Shown piece by piece: positions 58,830 through 64,000 of a stretch of 64,000 nt of DNA (the stretch's first letter is position 1; each line of letters opens with the position of its first letter). A program made the position numbers and the translations under genes. The DNA lies in assembly GCF_027943255.1 (NCBI RefSeq), contig NC_072892.1, positions 118,747,792 to 118,811,791 of the forward strand. Reading direction: 5' to 3'. Under the pieces are notes generated by a model that saw nothing but the letters and a program-made list of their open reading frames with translations, was not told where the DNA came from and ran no database searches. The DNA comes from Anastrepha obliqua (taxonomy: Eukaryota > Arthropoda > Insecta > Diptera > Tephritidae).

Positions 58830-60267
58830 AGTACATTTTGTGCTTGTGCTGCTATGCTACGTTGCAAATGGCATGACCTCAGATTGTTTGCTCTCAAATG
58901 AAACGAAATTTATTCGTATTTGAACAGAAGGAAGAACTTAGAGAGCCACTCTTTGCTGTTTCTTAATTAGCCGTTGCTCATAAGATTACCCAACCCATAA
59001 AAATTCACTTGCCACGCATGCATTCACATTCTATTCCATTTTTCTCGCTACATAACTTTGAAGATTAATTGAAAATTTAATTGCCCGCCTCACTCTTTAT
59101 TGCTGCCGTTGTTTTGTTTTTTTTTTTTATTTGTTTGCTCTTACCGCTTTGGCTTTTGCATTTTAATGCTCACAAAGTGTTGCATTTATGCTGCTAATTA
59201 AAATAATTTGTTATTCTCCGGCTACACTTCCACGTACTACGTGTTTTCCCAGCGGATCTATGGCGCGCTTATTCTTTGCAATTCTTTGCCGCCTGCACCG
59301 CAATCTTCTTCACCATTACTGGTATAAGCGCAACGATGCCACACCATGCTATACTTGCTTTTGATGTCATGCCACATGGCTGAACTCTTTCCTTTTTGCT
59401 CTGGCCTGTTTTACAGTATTTTCCTTCCGACTAATGCAATACAATTCCAAAAGAAGCATGCAACTGACATAGCCTTTTTTACCATGACCACCTTTATCAA
59501 TGTAAATAAGTATGTGGTATCTCCTTTATTTTTGCGCATTTACCTTATATTCAATGCAACTTTTGCTGCTTTGCTATGCTGTGGCTGATTTCTAGATTGT
59601 TGCATATTTATAAGGTGATGCTGTGCGGTGCACAACGTGTGATAGAAGAATGCAGCTAGAAAGAGTGGCCAGCGGTGGGAGGCGGAATTGTGCATAGTGC
59701 ATGAAAGTTGCTTTTGTTGTTGCGTAAGTTAAGTGAAGCGTAAAAGTTAAGTGAAAAACAAAATGAGCGCGTTCTATTTTAATGGTAATTAGCGCTGAGT
59801 ATTTCTCTGAAAGAAGTGTTAATTTTTTAATGGCAACAATTTGATACAAATTTATTTTTATTTAATATAAATTAGCAATTCTAAGAGTAGATGTGCTTAT
59901 GAGTTTAATAGAGAGTTTCATAAAGATGCAAGTGCTTAGAAAAAAGACCAGCGATGAAAGAGAGCACAAATATAATATTTTGCTTAGCAGCCATCCGAAC
60001 TGAGAGAAATGGTAGGAATGCCTGGTGAAAAGTATTGAGAGAGTGTGCTCAGTAACAGAGTTATTGGGCTCTGTACAAAATTACAAGTAAAAATACACTT
60101 CTTCATGGGGAAAAGATTTTTAAAGGTAGTATTCAAGGCTGATAGAGACCAGGTTTGCTCGTTATGTATGGTGAAAAAAAAATAAAATTTGAGGAGAACT
60201 TTGGATTCTACGTCCTTCGTTTTGAGTTTCACAAAATTTAGCTTCAGCTTAGTGAAACGGTAGTAGT
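58830..60267. other. Gene-free DNA
   Basis: No gene is recognised. Small frames on both strands look random. Confidence 0.5.
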
Positions 60268-60360
60268 ACACCTTTATTCGGCTCTGAGCGAATTTGTTAG
60301 ATGTGCTGACGTCACTTGGGATGTATTTCACAAAATTTAGTTGGTGGTACTGATAAAAAT
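60268..60360 (+). repeat. GAGCGAATTT dispersed repeat, copy B
   Basis: TTTATTCGGCTCTGAGCGAA, then GTGCTGACGTCACTTGGGAT and CAACACAGCC. It corresponds to copy A at 57.5 kb and is shorter. Confidence 0.6.
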
Positions 60361-60649
60361 CAACACAGCCTATGCTTATTGAACATTTGTATTCACCGGA
60401 AAATTTGCAAAATTTACAAAACCAAATATTTTTAATATATTTTTAGCTAAAAATAGTGCTTTTTTATTCAGAAATACCTAAATTTGTACGAAAATTGTTG
60501 GACGTTTTGATAAGAATTTCTATGAAATTTAATAACTTTTTAGGCAACCAGGTTTCATGAAAGAATGTTTTGGAATCAGGTAATGTCAGTGGTGGGCATT
60601 TTTTGTCACCAGCCGACCAGCTGAGAGTGCTTTTATTTATGGATCTGTG

Positions 60650-60790
60650 CAATGGCTCGGAGCGAGTTTAACAGCATCCGATGTTGGGCTGCATTTACTT
60701 GGGGTGTGTTTATAAAAAAAAACTGAAATTGTGTGGGTGATATACGCAAAAATCAACCAGTGACACTTCGTTGCCGTCTGAACAACGGCT
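60650..60790 (+). repeat. GAGCGAATTT dispersed repeat, copy C
   Basis: GGCTCGGAGCGAGTTTAACA, TTTACTTGGGGTGTGTTTAT and AAACTGAAATTGTGTGGGTG. It matches copy A through the AAACTGA.ATTGTGT part and ends just upstream of the Tc1 element at 60,897. Confidence 0.6.
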
Positions 60791-61127
60791 GGTTGGACGA
60801 GTGTGTGAATACATGTGAAATGATCGTGCAGAATTCGGCTGCCGAATCCTCAAATGACGTGGCAGCCAAAGTTCCCCTCACAATTTTCTCTTTATAAAGT
60901 GCGTTTCATCACCATAAGACACCCATAATTTTTTAAAGTATTTTAAATTATAGATTTCAGAAAAAAATAACAATTTTCGACATCGACTAAAGTATTATAA
61001 CAAAAGTTATTTGTCTCATTACAGAATTTAAAACTTTTTTTAGTATATAATATAAAGAAAATGTTTAGCAAAAACGTATTTCCACGCGTTTCAAAATGAT
61101 AAGACACTGTTTAATTGAAGTGATGGT

Positions 61128-61436
61128 TTAAGGGGACAGATACCTGTAAAATTTCTTAGAAATTTATTTTTTTTTCATAAAATGTTAATATAATACTTTA
61201 AGAATATGTCAAAAAATTTTAGAACGTAAATTTAAGTATTTCTTATATTATAGATCGTCAACCGTGACGACTCTACTCTTTGCGTTCGAGCGCTGGTAGG
61301 TTGTATACAAACTTTAGACGCGTTTTTCTCAAAACTATATTTTTCGAATTGGCGTACACGATAACCTGAAAAGTTATTGGCCGATCTATCTGAAATTTTG
61401 CACACATCTTTTTTACGATATCACTTTTTATGTGAA
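61128..61436. repeat. Possible insertion with TTAAGGGG end
   Basis: TTAAGGGGACAGATACCTGT begins a block that separates the Tc1 left end from the transposase stop. GTTCGAGCGCTGGTAGGTTG lies in its interior. The opposite end is not identified, so boundaries on the right are approximate. Confidence 0.4.
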
Positions 61437-61437
61437 A

Positions 61438-61880
61438 TTAAAATAATTTTTTCGAAGCAAAAAGAGTAGGAAAATTCGCCCCAAAATTAATTTTTTTTAA
61501 GCATTTTATTCCGCGAATTTTGTAGTATTCTATAGAAGCACCATTTGCTTTCGCGCCACAAAATAACCTTTTTTTCAACTCTTCTACTAACTTTTTTAGT
61601 AAATCTACATCTAGAGTAGCCCATTTTGTCTTAATTGCCGCTTTAAGCTCGTTAGTGTTGTCAAATTGCCGATTGCTGGCGTAAACTCTTCTGACTAATA
61701 TACCCCAAATGTTTTCTATTGGGTTTAGATCCGGAGAACACGCCGTCCACTCCATAGTTTCTATAGAACTGTCGGTCAAATACTGTCTTGTTTCCCTGCG
61801 TAAGTTAATTCGGGCGTTGTCTTGCTGAGAAACGAAGTGCACTTCCCGATTATCCTGAATGAAAGGAGGAGACTCCGGAA
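61438..61880 (-). pseudogene. Tc1-like transposase C-terminal third (DD34E)
   Basis: A minus-strand frame from about 61,857 reads QDNREVHFVSQQDNARINLR, then ETRQYLTDSSIETMEWTACS and PDLNPIENIWGILVRRVYAS, continuing with NTNELKAAIKTKW to a stop at 61,438. QQDNA holds the second catalytic aspartate and SPDLNPIEN the final glutamate, with 34 residues between, the DD34E pattern of Tc1. This part is uninterrupted for 134 codons, including an extended tail. The first aspartate, the DNA-binding region and the start are missing because of the deletion near 61.87-61.92 kb. Confidence 0.85.
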
Positions 61881-61949
61881 AGTAAAAGTGAGCTTATGGT
61901 AGTTCCAATATTGTATACCAAAGGTGTCTTATGATTATGAAATGCACCT

Positions 61950-62820
61950 TAGTTGAAGAGCAAAGCTTGCAATCTATCATCCTTGAAATCTATCCTGTTT
62001 CCCTGCATATGAAAAAAACATCATAACTTTTATGCGCACACACCTTCATACTGGCTCTGCCCATACCTCGCCATTTCTCAACTGCCTCAACGAAGACTAT
62101 AATTGGAATCTATTGCAATAACCAGCGAATGCTGGTAGGCATTTCAGGAAAACAGACAATAAAAAAAAAAAAACAACTACAGTCTATAGGCAATCAAATA
62201 AGAGACAAATGCAAATAAATTAGTATTTACAAATAACTATGTGCCGGCATCAAAGGAATCAGCGGGGAGGTGTGTGTTCGGCATGTCATAGAATTAAATG
62301 CCTTTGGGTTGGCAAACAAAAGAAGGTTGGAACCACAAATGGATTGCACCACATCAGCTTTCGGCAAATGCTTGCAGAGGCTTACAACTCAAGTGGCATA
62401 TAAATGTACTTGTGTGTGTTTTGTTTGTATGTATGAGTATAATGCTCGCATGCATTTGTATACGCAGACTAACTTGCATTCCATCACACAAACATATGCT
62501 GCAAAATGCCTGGGAGTAGCTTATGAAAATACTCGCATGTTATGTTCAGTGTTCGCTTATAAAGTGAGTGGCATAATTTAAGTATAGCGTCACCGCACAT
62601 TGATAAGTTTTAACTATAATTTTTTGAATTAAGCTATGCTAATTTTATTTACTACTTTTTTATATCTTTACACATTTTTTATTTACTTTATTCTATTTTA
62701 TTTGATAGCAAAAGCCACATAAGTGGCAAATTCAAATTGTGTGCAAAATTTAATTTAACATTCATCAAATTTATTTTAAAAATTCACATTTATTCAGTAT
62801 TTTTAGAAAATTTTTGGGTA
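61950..62820. other. Gene-free DNA
   Basis: No gene is recognised. Open frames at 62.27-62.58 kb are unassigned. Confidence 0.5.
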
Positions 62821-62821
62821 A

Positions 62822-62846
62822 CCTTATTAATTATCGTAATAAGGTG
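62822..62846. repeat. Short perfect hairpin
   Basis: ACCTTATTA and TAATAAGGT are 9-bp perfect inverted arms with a 7-bp loop, just left of a GC-richer LINE segment. It may mark that segment's edge. Confidence 0.5.
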
Positions 62847-62849
62847 AGG

Positions 62850-63300
62850 AATGGCCTGATCTCCTATCGGGCGCATCGCAGGTGGTGGATAGGGAAGCCC
62901 TGACATCACACGAGTGGCCCTTGCTGATGGGGTGGGTTCAACACTCGTGTGATGACTCAAAGTTGGCATAGAATGAGGGTTACATCCGCGAACTAAACTG
63001 CCTAGCGAGGAGTCCCGAATAAAAACCGTTCTTAGTAGTGGACAACACAAAGGATATTACTCCAGGTGTAATCCACACAAGCGGCAATCCACCCGCTTCG
63101 GCGGCAGGGGCATGGATTCTGGAGGTCGCAACCATTACCCAAGTCTCTCAGCTCTATGAGCGAGAGCGCATCCTGGAGGAGACGTCGGTTGCTATCGTAA
63201 TCTCCTCTTCTTCAGAGTCTAAAAGACGTTTCCCTGTTTCGGAAGGCCTGAGTCGTGAGGTCTCTTCGGTGGCGGCATGACCTCCCAAACAAGCCGAGAA
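62850..63300 (+). pseudogene. Possible LINE 5' end / ORF1 start
   Basis: Base composition shifts to GC-rich. A frame at 63,038-63,280 reads TPGVIHTSGNPPASAAGAWI and ERILEETSVAIVISSSSESK, then RRFPVSEGLSREVSS and a stop. Serine-rich ORF1 leaders are common in R1/Jockey-type LINEs, and the segment directly precedes a LINE RNase H domain. I infer it is the 5' part of the same insertion. No zinc knuckle or coiled coil confirms this. Confidence 0.4.
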
Positions 63301-63313
63301 ATCGATTCTCTCC

Positions 63314-64000
63314 ATGCCCCTTGACTCCATGCCATCAAGAATCGTACTTGAAAAAAGATACAGTGTAGTGCTGCCAGAGCTGTTTCGCATTTTCACGGAT
63401 GGCTCCAGGACCGAGCATGGCTCCGACTCTGGGGTCTACGTGGAATCCAGCGGGACAAAACTGCACTTTGCTCTTGAAATGCATCTGTGTTTCAAGCGGA
63501 GGTGTATGCAGTTTAAGAAGAGACAGCCAAGCTGTGTTTATGGGCTTAGACAGCACCCAACCACATCAGGGGTAGTCGAGTCCTGTAAATCCAAGCTGAA
63601 CTATGTCGGCAGATATAATAGTCTGATGCTAACATGGGTCCCGGGACACGTGGGTATCGTGGGAAACGAGACCTCTGAATCCTTAGCTAAGATGGATTGC
63701 CACTCCCTTCTGCGGCCATCACAGCCACAGTTAGCAAATGGGTAACTACCACCCATAAGCGAGCTTGGCAGGTTGAGAGAGGCTGCAGATGAACTAGACT
63801 GATGTTACCTGTCATGTCCGATGGACTGTCGCAAGCAGAAGGGAGTGCAGACGGCTGGTTGGACTGTTGACGGGGCACTTTCTGTGGGCGAAGCACATGG
63901 AACGGTTGGGCATCTCAGACAGTGTACTCTGCCCAGCTGGTGAAGAGGAGGATGAGACGGCGGACCACTTCCTGTGCATCTGCTCTGCCTTCCCTTGAAT
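63314..64000 (+). pseudogene. LINE RNase H and zinc-knuckle region, runs off window
   Basis: The frame from 63,314 includes LPELFRIFTDGSRTEHGSDS (RNase H start, TDGS present). After a frame-broken middle comes SLMLTWVPGHVGIVGNETSE with SLAK (the WVPGH..GNE..D.LA block). Downstream frames give LLTGHFLWAKHMERLGISDS (broken), VLCPAGEEEDETADHFLCIC and SAFP, a CCHC-type knuckle. The middle acidic blocks (AE and DS) are shifted out of frame. Frameshifts at about 63,480-63,530 and beyond 63,745 show it is inactive. The 3' end is beyond the window. The group is I/LOA/R1-like by domain order. Confidence 0.8.

Larger units (their letters stand above)
60897..61949 (-). mobile_element. Tc1-like element, internally deleted, both ends kept
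   Basis: The left end AAGTGCGTTTCATCACCATA with AGACACC (60,897) and the right end in reverse complement (AAGGTGCATTTCATAATCAT, AGACACC, ending about 61,949) are inverted repeats of about 27 bp with four differences. Inside are the transposase C-terminal third and, on its 3' side, an apparent unrelated insertion starting TTAAGGGGACAGATACC at 61,128. The N-terminal two thirds are deleted. TA is present at the left flank; the right flank is less clear. Confidence 0.8.

Overview
The window is AT-rich, intron-poor insect DNA with no host protein-coding gene that I can support. The mix of transposons points to a dipteran, most likely a tephritid fruit fly. That inference rests on three things: a mariner with the DD41D catalytic spacing (the rosa-type group described from Ceratitis), mauritiana-type and other mariners, and a tRNA-derived SINE family present four times. 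No rRNA, tRNA gene or CRISPR array is visible. Most open frames are chance runs in AT-rich sequence or come from transposon relics. The window is best read as intergenic or long-intron sequence that has collected mobile elements.

Layout. 0-9 kb: mostly featureless, with a LINE reverse-transcriptase tail (5.95-6.26 kb), an old SINE (8.04-8.34 kb) and a mariner tail (9.03-9.2 kb). 9-17 kb: a LINE RNase H relic, a Tc1/mariner-superfamily relic abutting a 600-bp heptanucleotide array (12.14-12.74 kb), an inverted-repeat element (14.5-14.8 kb) and a Tc1 relic (15.96-16.37 kb). 19-25 kb: a mariner scrap, a LINE tail, a mariner with both ends and a TA target duplication (21.2-22.4 kb) and an RNase H-bearing LINE (24.0-25.25 kb). 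26.6-27.3 kb: a MITE with roughly 80-bp inverted ends. 29-37.5 kb: a gutted LINE, three mariner relics and a Tc1 relic.

37.5-41.2 kb is the centrepiece. A 5'-truncated SINE ends in a TA-rich tail. A nearly intact DD41D mariner (37,656-38,970) and a hAT element (38,982-41,195, perfect 8-bp duplication ATGTAATA) sit side by side in that tail. The hAT transposase keeps a recognisable intron, and its 3' region carries a long inverted repeat that could fold as a hairpin RNA.

41-64 kb: an I-type LINE tail, a decayed LINE on the minus strand, a seven-unit tandem array built from the tip of a Tc1/mariner-like element (46.48-47.13 kb), two full-length SINEs, two copies of one TTAA-flanked MITE (one hosting a nested piggyBac-type MITE), an internally deleted DD41D derivative with both ends kept, a pogo-like MITE, a deleted Tc1 element with DD34E residues, and an internally deleted LINE running off the right edge.

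The genes do not form a pathway. What links them is transposon biology: autonomous-type transposases, deleted derivatives with matching ends that they could in principle have mobilised, and nesting that gives relative ages. Family assignments come from motif recognition by eye; no database search was run.
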